In this document: one piece after another, positions 44,887 to 53,164 of the stretch
How positions within the stretch are numbered: position 1 is the stretch's first letter
Layout: each line of letters opens with the position of its first letter
NCBI GenBank assembly: GCA_900469965.1
Contig: UBZP01000017.1
Location: forward strand, 372,001-436,000
DNA length: 64,000 bases
Direction of reading: 5' to 3'
DNA from: Hyphomicrobiales bacterium
GTDB taxonomy: Bacteria; Pseudomonadota; Alphaproteobacteria; Rhizobiales; Rhizobiaceae
Notes under the pieces: generated by a model
Seen by the model: only the letters and a program-made list of their open reading frames with translations
What the model was told of the DNA's origin: nothing
Database searches by the model: none
Translations under genes and position numbers: made by a program

Positions 44887-45993
44887 ATGAAGACCCCCGT
44901 CATCCAGTTCGGCACGAGCCGGTTCCTGCAGGCGCACGCCGACCTGTTTTTGTCCGAGGGAACGCCGGCGCTCGGGATCACGGTGGTGCAGACCTCCGGC
45001 GATCCGGCGAGGGCCGGGCGGCTTGCCGCACTCGCCGCGCCGGACGGCTATCCGGTGCGGATCCGCGGCCGCAAGGACGGCCGCGTGGTCGACGAGGAGC
45101 AGCGGGTCACTTCGGTCCGGCGCTGCCTGTCCATGACCGACCAGTATGAGGAGGTCCGGCGCGTCTTCGTGGAGGAGGCGGAATACGTCCTCTCCAACAC
45201 CGGCGATTCCGGCTACGAGAGCAAGGCGGAGGACAGCCTCTCCGCCTTCTCGCCCGGGATGAGCTTTCCCGCCAAGCTCTATCTGCTCCTGGCTGCCCGC
45301 CACGCCGAAAACGGGCGTCCCCTGACGATCCTGCCGATGGAGCTGATTGCCGACAACGGCAAGGTGCTGCGGGGGCTGGTCCTGGAGATCGCGGCGGCCA
45401 ACAACGCCACCGCCGGACTGATGCGTTACATCGCAGACGAGACGATCTGGGCGTCGAGCCTGGTCGACCGCATCGTGTCCGCGCCGATCGAGCCTGCGGG
45501 TGCCGTCGCCGAGCCCTATGCGCTCTGGGCGATCGAGCGGGCGCCGGGGCTGGTCGCTCCGACCGTCCACCCTGCGATCCAGCTCGTCGACGACCTGCGC
45601 GAGATCGAGACGCTGAAGCTGCACATCCTCAACCTCGGCCATACGGCGCTGGTGGACATGTGGATCCGGCAGGGTGCGCCGGCACAGGCGATCGTTCGCG
45701 AATTCATCGCCCGGCCGGACGTCAAGGCTGAGCTGGACGATCTCTATCAGAGCGAGGTCCTGCCGGCGTTCGCGGCGCTCGGTCGCCGCGACGCCGCGGC
45801 GGCCTATCTTGCGACCACCCTGGAGCGGTTTTCCAATCCCTTCCTCGACCACAAGCTCTCGGACATCGCCCAGAACCATGCCCAGAAGGTCGAGCGCCGG
45901 ATCGTCGCCTTCGTCGATCTCGCCCGCGCGGGTGGCCACAAGGGCGATTTTCCGAGGCTCACGGCGATCGTCGATCGCGGCGGCGCCGCCTGA
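44887..45993 (+). CDS. Mannitol-dehydrogenase-family oxidoreductase (tagaturonate/fructuronate-reductase-like)
   Basis: 368 residues, shorter than the usual 450-490 of UxaB/UxuB. The N-terminal domain begins IQFGTSRFLQAHADLFLSE, the typical start of uronate reductases. The C-terminal domain carries FSNPFLDHKLSDIAQNHAQK with the catalytic Lys and His region. The family interconverts keto-uronates or ketoses and the matching sugar acids or alditols with NAD. It is the last gene of the sugar operon and suggests the imported substrate yields a ketose, keto-uronate or aldonate. Confidence 0.85.
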   Translation: MKTPVIQFGTSRFLQAHADLFLSEGTPALGITVVQTSGDPARAGRLAALAAPDGYPVRIRGRKDGRVVDEEQRVTSVRRCLSMTDQYEEVRRVFVEEAEYVLSNTGDSGYESKAEDSLSAFSPGMSFPAKLYLLLAARHAENGRPLTILPMELIADNGKVLRGLVLEIAAANNATAGLMRYIADETIWASSLVDRIVSAPIEPAGAVAEPYALWAIERAPGLVAPTVHPAIQLVDDLREIETLKLHILNLGHTALVDMWIRQGAPAQAIVREFIARPDVKAELDDLYQSEVLPAFAALGRRDAAAAYLATTLERFSNPFLDHKLSDIAQNHAQKVERRIVAFVDLARAGGHKGDFPRLTAIVDRGGAA

Positions 45994-46032
45994 ACGATCG
46001 ACCGCCGGGGCTCCGCGTCGGCGCTCTGGGGC

Positions 46033-47055
46033 CTATCGCCAGCCGAGCGCCGGCGCCACGTGCTTCAGGATCGCCTCGATGACATGGGCGTTGTAGTCGA
46101 CGCCCAGCTGGTTGGGGACGGTCAGAAGCAGGGTGTCGGCTTCGGCCACGGCCTCGTCCGCGGCCAGCTGTTCCACCAGCCGGTCGGGTTCGGCGGCATA
46201 GGACCGCCCGAAGATCGCGCGGGTGTTCTCGTCGATGAAGCCGATCGAATCCTGTTCCTTGCCGCTCTGGCCGAAATAGGCGCGGTCGCGGTCGTCGACG
46301 AGGGCGAAGATGCTGCGGCTGACGGAGACGCGCGGCGTGCGGGCATGGCCGGCCTCCTTCCAGGCGTCCCGGTAGGCGCGGATCTGGGCCGCCTGCTGGA
46401 TGTGGAACGGCTCGCCGGTCTCGTCGTCCTTCAGGGTCGAGCTCTGCAGGTTCATGCCGAGCCTCGCGGCCCAGACGGCCGTCGCATTCGAGCCGGCGCC
46501 CCACCAGATGCGTTCGCGCAGGCCTTCCGAATAGGGTTCCAGACGCAGCAGGCCCGGCGGGTTGGGGAACATCGGGCGCGGGTTCGGCTTTGCGAAACCG
46601 TTGCCCTTCAGCGCCTCCAGCAGCACCTCGGCATGGCTGCGGCCCATGTCGGCGTCGGTCTTTCCCTCCTGCGGCTGGTAGCCGAAGTATTTCCAGCCGT
46701 CGATCACCTGCTCGGGCGAGCCGCGGCTGATGCCGAGCTGCAGGCGGCCGCCGGCGATCAGGTCGGCGGCGCCGGCGTCCTCGGCCATGTAGAGCGGATT
46801 CTCGTAGCGCATGTCGATGACGGCGGTGCCGATCTCGATGCTCTTCGTCTTCGCGCCGATGGCGGCCAGGAGCGGGAAGGGGGAGGCGAGCTGTCGGGCG
46901 AAATGGTGGACGCGGAAATAGGCGCCGTCGGCCCCCAGTTCCTCGGCCGCCACGGCGAGATCGATCGACTGCAGCAGCGCATCGCCCGCCGAACGGGTCT
47001 GCGACTGGGGAGAGGGGGCCCAGTGGCCGAAGGAGAGAAATCCGATTTTCTTCAT
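46033..47055 (-). CDS. LLM-class flavin-dependent oxidoreductase (bacterial-luciferase-like)
   Basis: 340 residues, luciferase-like TIM barrel. Recognisable segments are VAAEELGADGAYFRVHHFAR, IEIGTAVIDMRYENPLYMAE and GRLQLGISRGSPEQVIDGW. These enzymes use reduced FMN to monooxygenate or reduce varied substrates (sulfonates, amines, long-chain alkanes). No reductase partner lies next to it, so it takes flavin from a housekeeping source. The substrate is unknown. It is divergent from minC. Confidence 0.88.
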   Translation of the reverse strand: MKKIGFLSFGHWAPSPQSQTRSAGDALLQSIDLAVAAEELGADGAYFRVHHFARQLASPFPLLAAIGAKTKSIEIGTAVIDMRYENPLYMAEDAGAADLIAGGRLQLGISRGSPEQVIDGWKYFGYQPQEGKTDADMGRSHAEVLLEALKGNGFAKPNPRPMFPNPPGLLRLEPYSEGLRERIWWGAGSNATAVWAARLGMNLQSSTLKDDETGEPFHIQQAAQIRAYRDAWKEAGHARTPRVSVSRSIFALVDDRDRAYFGQSGKEQDSIGFIDENTRAIFGRSYAAEPDRLVEQLAADEAVAEADTLLLTVPNQLGVDYNAHVIEAILKHVAPALGWR

Positions 47056-47258
47056 GATGATGTCGCCCGATGCTGCCTCGTTTCGACCCTTGATGGCACA
47101 AGACGGAGCGGAGCGACAGGCGCGGAAACAAGAACGCTCTGTTCAGCGAGGCGAGCCTTTCGGTTGCGGCCTCGCCGGGATGGCACCCGCAGGAATCGGC
47201 GAAGAGCAGCCGCAGCGACCAAATTTCCCTAACGCGCAAGGCTGCGTGGGTGCGGGTG

Positions 47259-47274
47259 TTAACCATTTGTTAAC
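47259..47274 (+). promoter_or_regulatory. CtrA-type box TTAA-N7-TTAAC upstream of minC
   Basis: TTAA (47259-47262), seven bases, then TTAAC (47270-47274): an exact match to the consensus for the alphaproteobacterial cell-cycle regulator CtrA. It is located about 50 bases before the presumed minC start, where it would overlap the promoter. CtrA control of min genes has been reported in Sinorhizobium meliloti. The surrounding 268-base gap shows no gene. Confidence 0.72.
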
Positions 47275-47323
47275 CGTGAATCGCGTAGGTATCGAGAAGG
47301 AAAAATTAACGAAGATTTCCAAC

Positions 47324-48049
47324 GTGTTAACAGATGCTCGCTCGATCCGCATCAAGGGCCGGTCCTTCCTGGCGCTGATGCTCTCGCCGGAACTGCCGCT
47401 GGACGAATGGCTGGCGCGCCTGGACGACCTCGCCGGCCGTTCGGCAGGCTTCTTCCTGGAGCGGCCGATCGTGCTCGACGTCGCCGAGCTCGACATCGAC
47501 CGGCACCAGTTGAAGGGACTGCTGGACGAGCTTGCCCGGCGCAACGTTCGCGTCATGGGCATCGAGGGCGGGCGGCCGTCGCTGTTCGAGCCCGGCATGC
47601 CGCCTGCGATGCGTGGCGGACGTCCCGCCCCGGACATCGAGGTGCCGGCCGCCGAGCCCGTGGCCACGGCAGCCGAGACGGCGCCGGCAGTTCGCCGGGA
47701 GCCGCAGGCCGCGAAGGCCCTGTCGTCGATGATCGTGCGGGAGCCGGTGCGCTCCGGCCAGTCGATCATCTTTCCGGAAGGCGACGTGACGGTGATCGGA
47801 TCCGTCGCCTCGGGGGCGGAGATCATCGCCGGCGGCTCGGTGCACATCTACGGCACGCTCAGGGGAAGGGCGCTGGCGGGATCGGTCGGCAATGCCGGCG
47901 CGCGGATCTTCTGCCGGCGGCTGGAGGCGGAGCTGCTGGCGATCGACGGCGTCTACAAGACCGCCGAGGACATGGCGCCGGACCTGCGCGGCCAGGCGGT
48001 GCAGCTGTGGCTCGAAAACGATTCGATCAAGGCGGAAAGACTAAACTGA
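47324..48049 (+). CDS. minC: Septum-site-determining protein MinC
   Basis: 241 residues from GTG 47324. The N-terminal MinC domain begins [20 protein letters not shown], followed by a Pro/Ala-rich linker (about 100-135). The C-terminal beta-helix has [37 protein letters not shown] and GVYKTAEDM. MinC blocks FtsZ ring formation away from midcell when recruited by MinD. There is no ATG and no good ribosome site: GTG 47276 overlaps the region next to the CtrA box, and AAGGA at 47297 would suit an ACG codon at 47309. The start is therefore uncertain; rhizobial homologues begin close to the chosen codon. Confidence 0.88.
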   Translation: MLTDARSIRIKGRSFLALMLSPELPLDEWLARLDDLAGRSAGFFLERPIVLDVAELDIDRHQLKGLLDELARRNVRVMGIEGGRPSLFEPGMPPAMRGGRPAPDIEVPAAEPVATAAETAPAVRREPQAAKALSSMIVREPVRSGQSIIFPEGDVTVIGSVASGAEIIAGGSVHIYGTLRGRALAGSVGNAGARIFCRRLEAELLAIDGVYKTAEDMAPDLRGQAVQLWLENDSIKAERLN

Positions 48050-48081
48050 GCCGGCTGCCGGCCAGCAACAGGAGCGGGAAG

Positions 48082-48897
48082 ATGGCAAAAGTAGTCGTGG
48101 TGACATCGGGCAAGGGCGGCGTCGGAAAGACGACTTCGAGCGCCGCTCTCGGGGCGGCGCTGGCCCAGCGCAACGAGAAGACCGTCGTCGTCGACTTCGA
48201 CGTCGGCCTGCGCAATCTCGACCTCGTCATGGGCGCCGAGCGCCGGGTCGTCTACGACCTCGTCAACGTCATCCAGGGCGATGCCAAGCTGACGCAGGCG
48301 GTGATCCGCGACAAGCGCCTCGATACGCTGTATCTGCTGCCGGCCTCGCAGACCCGCGACAAGGACAGCCTGACGCCCGAGGGTGTCGAGCGGGTCATGA
48401 ACGAGCTGAAGGAACAGTTCGACTGGATCATCTGCGACAGCCCGGCCGGCATCGAGCGCGGCGCCACGCTCGCCATGCGCCACGCCGACGTCGCCGTCGT
48501 CGTGACCAACCCGGAAGTCTCGTCGGTGCGCGATTCCGACCGCATCATCGGCCTCCTGGACGCCAAGACCGAGAAGGCCGAGCGCGGCGAGCGGATGGAG
48601 AAGCACCTGCTGCTCACCCGCTACGACCCGGCCCGCGCCGAGCGCGGCGACATGCTGAAGGTCGACGACGTGCTCGAGATCCTGTCGATCCCGCTGCTCG
48701 GCATCGTTCCCGAAAGCATGGACGTGCTGAAGGCCTCGAACATCGGCGCCCCGGTCACCCTCGCCGACAGCCGGTCGGCCCCGGCGCTCGCCTATCTCGA
48801 CGCCGCCCGGCGGCTTGCGGGGGAAACCGTACCGATGACCATTCCGGGCGAGAAGCGCGGCATCTTCGGCAAGATTTTCGGACGGAGGGCAGCATGA
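48082..48897 (+). CDS. minD: Septum-site-determining ATPase MinD
   Basis: 271 residues. Deviant Walker [11 protein letters not shown] (with the signature lysine) near residue 11, switch [16 protein letters not shown], and [15 protein letters not shown]. The C-terminal amphipathic membrane anchor is [10 protein letters not shown]. MinD recruits MinC to the membrane and is released by MinE-stimulated ATP hydrolysis. It starts 32 bases after minC with AGGAGCGGGAAG upstream, and its stop overlaps minE (ATGA). Confidence 0.96.
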   Translation: MAKVVVVTSGKGGVGKTTSSAALGAALAQRNEKTVVVDFDVGLRNLDLVMGAERRVVYDLVNVIQGDAKLTQAVIRDKRLDTLYLLPASQTRDKDSLTPEGVERVMNELKEQFDWIICDSPAGIERGATLAMRHADVAVVVTNPEVSSVRDSDRIIGLLDAKTEKAERGERMEKHLLLTRYDPARAERGDMLKVDDVLEILSIPLLGIVPESMDVLKASNIGAPVTLADSRSAPALAYLDAARRLAGETVPMTIPGEKRGIFGKIFGRRAA

Positions 48898-49157
48898 GCA
48901 TTTTCAGCCTCTTCCGCAAGCAGACCTCCGCCCCGGTGGCACGGGAGCGTCTGCAGGTGCTTCTGGCGCACGAACGGGCGTCGGTCGGCCAGTCGGACCT
49001 CGTCGCCATCCTCCGCGAGGAGATCCTCGCCGTCATCGCCAAGCACGTCGAGATCGACGACGAGCGGGTGAGCGTGAAGATGGAGCGCGGCGAGCACGTC
49101 ACCACGCTCGAGGTCGACATCGAGATCCCGGTCACCGTGACCATCCGCGCCGCCTGA
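48894..49157 (+). CDS. minE: Cell-division topological-specificity factor MinE
   Basis: 87 residues, the standard MinE length. The N-terminal membrane/MinD-binding segment begins [20 protein letters not shown], followed by [11 protein letters not shown] (the MinD-contact helix/strand) and a dimerising alpha/beta domain ([32 protein letters not shown]). It stimulates MinD ATPase to set the Min gradient. It is the last gene of the operon and is followed by a strong hairpin. Confidence 0.95.
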   Translation: MSIFSLFRKQTSAPVARERLQVLLAHERASVGQSDLVAILREEILAVIAKHVEIDDERVSVKMERGEHVTTLEVDIEIPVTVTIRAA

Positions 49158-49169
49158 GCGCAGCGCAAC

Positions 49170-49195
49170 GATCCGCGAGGTCAGCCTCGCGGATC
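49170..49195 (+). terminator. Terminator after minCDE
   Basis: GATCCGCGAGG (49170-49180) and CCTCGCGGATC (49185-49195) form an 11-bp perfect stem with a TCAG loop, 12 bases after the minE stop. It is a clear transcription stop hairpin, although the following bases are GGCAAGG rather than a T-run. Confidence 0.7.
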
Positions 49196-49584
49196 GGCAA
49201 GGACTATCGGACACACTCCATCGGCCGGTAGGCGGCGACACCCATCCGACGTGGTCGTCTTGCCGACGGATCCGGCCCATGGGCTCCTTGCGGGTTCATC
49301 GGGGTGCGCATCGCGCACCGGTGATCGCGGCGGTCCCCTTCGTCGTGTGGCGCTTGCATGCCGACAGGAACTGACAAGGCGTTCGCCTTGTTGTAAAACC
49401 ATCGAGGATTGAACCGGGCGGGCAGCATGATCCCGCGCCGCGGCAGCGGATAGCCGGTGTGCCGTGGACGGCATGAGCCTGTCGCATTGCACGGCGATGC
49501 CGTAGCCTGCCTTTCCGTTGCAGTCTGCATCTGGGCGGCATGGCATTCCGCCGGGCGCATCGGGTTCATGGTGGGGGAGGTTCA
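49196..49584. other. Gap without a recognisable gene between minE and the b561 gene
   Basis: 389 bases. Open frames exist on the minus strand, but their composition (runs of Arg, His, Pro) looks like chance GC-rich reading. Nothing suggestive of an RNA gene was found. The right end probably holds the promoter of the cytochrome gene and ends in GGGGGAGG before a TTG start. Confidence 0.4.
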
Positions 49585-50160
49585 TTGTCCAAGATCAGCG
49601 AGACGAGCACCCTGACCCAGGCGACCTGTCCCACCGAGGCGGTGATCCGCGTGGAGCGCTACGCCGCGACGTCCCGCATCCTTCACTGGATCGTGGCGGT
49701 GCTGGTGCTGGCGATCTGGCCGCTCGGCTTCTTCATCAAATTCACGAAGAAAGAGGTGACGCTCGACTTCTACATGGTCCACGAGAGCCTCGGGTTCCTG
49801 GTGCTGTGGATCATGCTGGTGCGGGTCGGCAACAAGCTGCTGGTGAGGGCGCCGCAGCCGGAGGGGCCGGCGATCGAGCGCCTGGTGGCCTCGGTCGTCC
49901 ACGGCCTGCTCTATCTCTTCCTGATCATCATGCCGGTCAGCGGCTTTCTCGCCACGAACGCGCACGGATTTCCGCTTCTCTGGTTCGGCCTCGTTCCGAT
50001 CTGGAGCCCGGTGGGCAAGGCGCCCGACATTGCCTGGACGCTTTCGGCGATCCATGCCTGGAGCGCATGGATCCTTCTGACGCTTTTCGCGTTGCATATC
50101 GGCGGCGTCCTGTTTCATCATGTGATCAGACGCGACAACACCCTATACCGGATGCTCTAG
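49585..50160 (+). CDS. Cytochrome b561-family membrane protein
   Basis: 191 residues from TTG 49585, chosen because GGGGGAGG lies just upstream; ATG 49540 is the alternative. Four membrane helices carry histidines suited to two b-type hemes: SRILHWIVAVLVLAIWPLGF, VHESLGFLVLWIMLV, VVHGLLYLFLIIMPVSGF, and LSAIHAWSAWILL together with LHIGGVLFHHVI. Bacterial members shuttle electrons in the inner membrane, for example oxidising superoxide in E. coli CybB, or serve dehydrogenases. Eight bases separate it from the RibD-like gene downstream. Confidence 0.88.
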   Translation: MSKISETSTLTQATCPTEAVIRVERYAATSRILHWIVAVLVLAIWPLGFFIKFTKKEVTLDFYMVHESLGFLVLWIMLVRVGNKLLVRAPQPEGPAIERLVASVVHGLLYLFLIIMPVSGFLATNAHGFPLLWFGLVPIWSPVGKAPDIAWTLSAIHAWSAWILLTLFALHIGGVLFHHVIRRDNTLYRML

Positions 50161-50168
50161 GGAGCGCG

Positions 50169-50972
50169 ATGTTCAAGTTGGAGATGAGCGATGCGACCTG
50201 GTCGCGACTGCTGGTCCTTCGGCAGGGCGCGGGCGAAGGCGTGCCGACAGAGGCGGCCTATCGCCTCTACGCGCCGATTGCCGGGGCAACCGGTCGATTC
50301 GTGATCGCGCAGGTGGGCCAGTCGCTCGACGGGCGCATCGCGACGCCCACGGGCGATGCCCGCGACGTCTCCGGCCAGGACGGGCTCGCCCATCTGCATC
50401 GATGTCGGGCGCTGGTGGATGCCGTGATCGTCGGCATCGGCACCGTCAGAGCCGACGATCCGAGGCTGTCGGTGAGGATGGTCAAGGGCGCATCGCCGGT
50501 CCGCGTGATCGTCGACTGCCATGCGGAACTGGACGGCAGCGAGAGCCTGTTCCATGACGGCGGGGCGCCCGTGATCGTGTTCAGAAGCGCGCGCGCCAAG
50601 GGCATCGTCCTGCCGGGGGCGGAGGTCATCAGCCTCGAGCCCAAGGCCTGCGGCCTCGACCCGCACGACATCCTCGACGCCCTGGCGCAGCGCAACCTCG
50701 ATCGCGTGCTGGTCGAGGGTGGCGCCCGCACGATCGCGCGCTTCATCGCGGCAGGCCTCGTCGATCGGCTGCATGTGGCCATATCCCCGATCATCATCGG
50801 CTCCGGTCCGAGCGGCATTGCCCTCTCGCCGATCGAGAGCCTGGCCGGGGCCTACCGCCCCGTCACCGAGGTCTACGATCTCGGAAGCGACATCCTGTTC
50901 GACTGCGCGCTGCGGCCGCAACGGGCCTCAGGCCGGCAGGGCCAGGAGATCCGCGTGGCCAACGAGGCCTGA
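50169..50972 (+). CDS. RibD C-terminal (dihydrofolate-reductase-like) family protein
   Basis: 267 residues from ATG 50169 after AGGGAGCG. After an N-terminal extension of about 40 residues comes the RibD_C reductase domain: FVIAQVGQSLDGRIATPTGD, ALVDAVIVGIGTVRADDPRL, VRVIVDCHAELDGSESLFHD and RVLVEGGARTIARFIAAGLV. There is no deaminase domain, so it is not the full riboflavin enzyme RibD. It should reduce an aminopyrimidine- or pterin-like ribosyl compound with NADPH. Its end overlaps the convergent methyltransferase by 45 bases. It belongs functionally with the PTPS-like cluster on the other strand; this is inference. Confidence 0.85.
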   Translation: MFKLEMSDATWSRLLVLRQGAGEGVPTEAAYRLYAPIAGATGRFVIAQVGQSLDGRIATPTGDARDVSGQDGLAHLHRCRALVDAVIVGIGTVRADDPRLSVRMVKGASPVRVIVDCHAELDGSESLFHDGGAPVIVFRSARAKGIVLPGAEVISLEPKACGLDPHDILDALAQRNLDRVLVEGGARTIARFIAAGLVDRLHVAISPIIIGSGPSGIALSPIESLAGAYRPVTEVYDLGSDILFDCALRPQRASGRQGQEIRVANEA

Positions 50973-51722
50973 ACCGCCGGGCGTGCCGATGGCCCCCAGC
51001 CGGTATTCCAGCCAGCCGTCGACCGTCGCCTCAGGCAGGTCCGAGATTTCGAGAAGCGGCCGGCGCAGGCCCTCCAGCAGCTGCGCCTGCAGTTCGGCGC
51101 TCTCCGCATCCAGGTGCCACGGGCTGTCCTCGACCCGCACCGTGAACCCACGCGCGGCAAGATGGCGCGCGAGGCAGACGGCCGCGTCGGGACCGAGCGC
51201 CGGGCCGAACCCCTTGTCCGTGTGCTGGTGGCTGTTGAACAGCGCCACCATCTGCGCATCGAGCGGATGCGACGGCGTCCAGCGCATCGTCCCGTCATAG
51301 TTCAGCGCCGCATAGAGACCGCAGCGCGCCGAGGCGAGCCGGTCGGCGAGCGCGGCGCAGAAGGGCTCGGAGCACAGGTCGAACAGGGCCGAAGCGGTGA
51401 CGACGCCCACGCCCTCCAGCGGCAGGGCGTCGATGTCGTTGAGGTCGTGCCGGCGAAACGTCACCCCGGCATCCCGGCCGATCCGGCGCGCGGCCTCGTC
51501 GAGCAGCAGCGGATCGTTGTCCAGCATCAGCCAGCGCGCGCCGGCGGGCAGCCGGCCGGCGAGGCTGCGCCAGGTGGACCCGGTGCCGCAGCCGATGTCG
51601 AGAACGAGGGGATCGGGCAGGCCGCGGACATAGCTTGCGAGCGCGTCCAGCAGCCCGCCGTGACGGGCGCGGCGATCGGCGGGTTCGCGCAGCGCCAGCC
51701 AGGTCTTGTCGAAGCCGCTCAT
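50928..51722 (-). CDS. Class I SAM-dependent methyltransferase
   Basis: 264 residues from ATG 51722, which overlaps the glycosyltransferase stop (ATGA). SAM motif I is PLVLDIGCGTGSTWRSLAG, the acidic motif II is LMLDNDPLLLDEA, and motif III is near VVTASALFDL. It is the last gene of a four-gene minus-strand operon (dehydrogenase, PTPS-like, glycosyltransferase, methyltransferase). It probably methylates the small-molecule product of the cluster. Its last 45 bases are shared with the convergent RibD-like gene. Confidence 0.85.
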   Translation of the reverse strand: MSGFDKTWLALREPADRRARHGGLLDALASYVRGLPDPLVLDIGCGTGSTWRSLAGRLPAGARWLMLDNDPLLLDEAARRIGRDAGVTFRRHDLNDIDALPLEGVGVVTASALFDLCSEPFCAALADRLASARCGLYAALNYDGTMRWTPSHPLDAQMVALFNSHQHTDKGFGPALGPDAAVCLARHLAARGFTVRVEDSPWHLDAESAELQAQLLEGLRRPLLEISDLPEATVDGWLEYRLGAIGTPGGSGLVGHADLLALPA

Positions 51723-52762
51723 CGCAGCGCCTCCAATGCTTGTGCGATGATCCCCACGGTCACCTCCCAGCCGGGCAGTGACGCCCCGGCGCGCCTTGCG
51801 GCGGCGGCCTTTGTCCGGCGCAGGCTCTTGTCCGCGACCAGGCTCCGCAGCGCGCGGGCGAAGGCGCGCACGTCGTCGACCGGCACCAGCATGCCGGCGT
51901 CCTCCGGCACGACCTCGGGAACGGCGCCCGCCCGGCAGGCGACGATCGGCAGTCCTTGCGAAAGGGCTTCGGCGAAGACCATGCCATACCCTTCGAAGCG
52001 GCTCGCAAGCGCGAAGACATCGGCGTCCGCCAGCAGCGCGCGGGTGTCCTCGCTTTCGCCGGCAAGCGATATCCGTTCCGCAAGGCCGAGTCTTTCCACC
52101 TGCTTTTCCAGAGCGGCGGCGGTTTGCGGATCGAGCCCGTGACTGCCGACGATCGTCGCCCGCCACGGCAGATCTTCGATCTCCTTCAGGGCGGCGACGA
52201 GCACGTCGTGCCCCTTGCGCGGGGTGAGCGTGCCGATGGAGAGGATATGCGCCGGGTCGCCCTCGCAGGTGGCCATCCGGGCCGGATCGGTGCCCGGGAC
52301 GGCGACCACAAGCCGGTCGGGGCGGACATCGTAGTGTGCGGCGAGCGCGCGCGCGGTCATGGCCGACGTGACGATGACGCGTCTGGCGAAGGACAGCGCG
52401 CGGCGCTCGCTGTCCTCGAACCGGCGCTGCTGGCCGGTGTCGAGCCCGGTCTCGAGCGCCAGCGGATGATGGACGAGCGCAACGATGCGCAGGCGCCGGG
52501 CTTCCCGCTCCGCCCACCGGTCCAACACGCCGAAGGCCAGGCCGTCGACCACGAGCAGCCCGCCGTCGGGCAGTTGCGACAGCCGGCGCTCGGCCTCCTC
52601 CTTGACCTCCGGCGTGGGAAAGGGAAAGCCTTCGCCGAGCGGCAGGCACGCGACCGACCAGTTGCGGTCGGCAAGCCCGGCGATGACCCGGCGATCATAG
52701 GCATAGCCGCCGGTGTTCAGGGCCAGGTCGCCGGGAAAGGCGAAGGTGACATGACGGCTCAA
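51719..52762 (-). CDS. Glycosyltransferase family 4 protein
   Basis: 347 residues, GT-B fold. The C-terminal nucleotide-sugar domain has SIGTLTPRKGHDVLVAALKE and the catalytic/nucleotide region SRFEGYGMVFAEALSQGLPI. The N-terminal acceptor domain begins VTFAFPGDLALNTGGYAYDR. It has no membrane helix. Its start overlaps the PTPS-like stop and its stop overlaps the methyltransferase start, so the three are tightly coupled. Likely reaction: transfer of a sugar to the pterin-like product; this is inference from context. Confidence 0.87.
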   Translation of the reverse strand: MSRHVTFAFPGDLALNTGGYAYDRRVIAGLADRNWSVACLPLGEGFPFPTPEVKEEAERRLSQLPDGGLLVVDGLAFGVLDRWAEREARRLRIVALVHHPLALETGLDTGQQRRFEDSERRALSFARRVIVTSAMTARALAAHYDVRPDRLVVAVPGTDPARMATCEGDPAHILSIGTLTPRKGHDVLVAALKEIEDLPWRATIVGSHGLDPQTAAALEKQVERLGLAERISLAGESEDTRALLADADVFALASRFEGYGMVFAEALSQGLPIVACRAGAVPEVVPEDAGMLVPVDDVRAFARALRSLVADKSLRRTKAAAARRAGASLPGWEVTVGIIAQALEALR

Positions 52763-53157
52763 AGGTCGGCCTCGTACCAGCCGCGGGCGGCATGCGATTC
52801 GTGAAGGGTCACCTTCAGCCGGCAGATCCGGTGGCTGCCCGGACCGAGCTTCTTCTCCGCTACGGCAGCCGCGAGCGCGTCGAAGATATGCTTGGCGATG
52901 ACTTCCGTCGTCGTGACCTTGCCGGCGAAGACCGGGAGCGTGTCGAGGTTCTGATAGTTCAGCGGCTGCAGCACCTCGCCCAACACCGTCGTCGCCGCCC
53001 CGATATCGACCGCCAATCCGTCCTCGTCGAGATCGCGCGTGAAGAAGGCGGCGTCGACCACGAAGGTGGCACCGTGCATGCCCTGGGCGGGACCGAAGAC
53101 CGGGCGGGGAAGGCTGTGGGCGATCATGATGTGATCGCGGACTTCTACGGCGAACAT
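52759..53157 (-). CDS. 6-pyruvoyl-tetrahydropterin synthase/QueD-family protein with altered active site
   Basis: 132 residues from ATG 53157, after GGAAGAGA. The fold motifs are those of PTPS/QueD: IMIAHSLPRPVFGPAQGMHG, DEDGLAVDIGAATTVLGEVL, LNYQNLDTLPVF and the substrate-binding Glu in LKVTLHESHAARGWYEA. However, the usual Cys-x3-His-Gly-His site reads with Gln in place of Cys (AQGMHG) and Ala in place of the last zinc-binding His. Normal QueD or PTPS chemistry is therefore doubtful. It is coupled to a glycosyltransferase gene and preceded by a dehydrogenase. Confidence 0.83.
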   Translation of the reverse strand: MFAVEVRDHIMIAHSLPRPVFGPAQGMHGATFVVDAAFFTRDLDEDGLAVDIGAATTVLGEVLQPLNYQNLDTLPVFAGKVTTTEVIAKHIFDALAAAVAEKKLGPGSHRICRLKVTLHESHAARGWYEADL

Positions 53158-53164
53158 TCTCTTC

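Noticed and set aside
49204-49569. Possible small gene of about 120 codons in the gap after minE
   Set aside because: Composition is skewed to Arg, Pro and His, the start lacks a ribosome site and no motif is visible; treated as a chance frame.
52759-53157. QueD, 6-carboxytetrahydropterin synthase of queuosine synthesis
   Set aside because: The catalytic Cys and one zinc His are replaced, and no queC/queE/queF neighbours are present.
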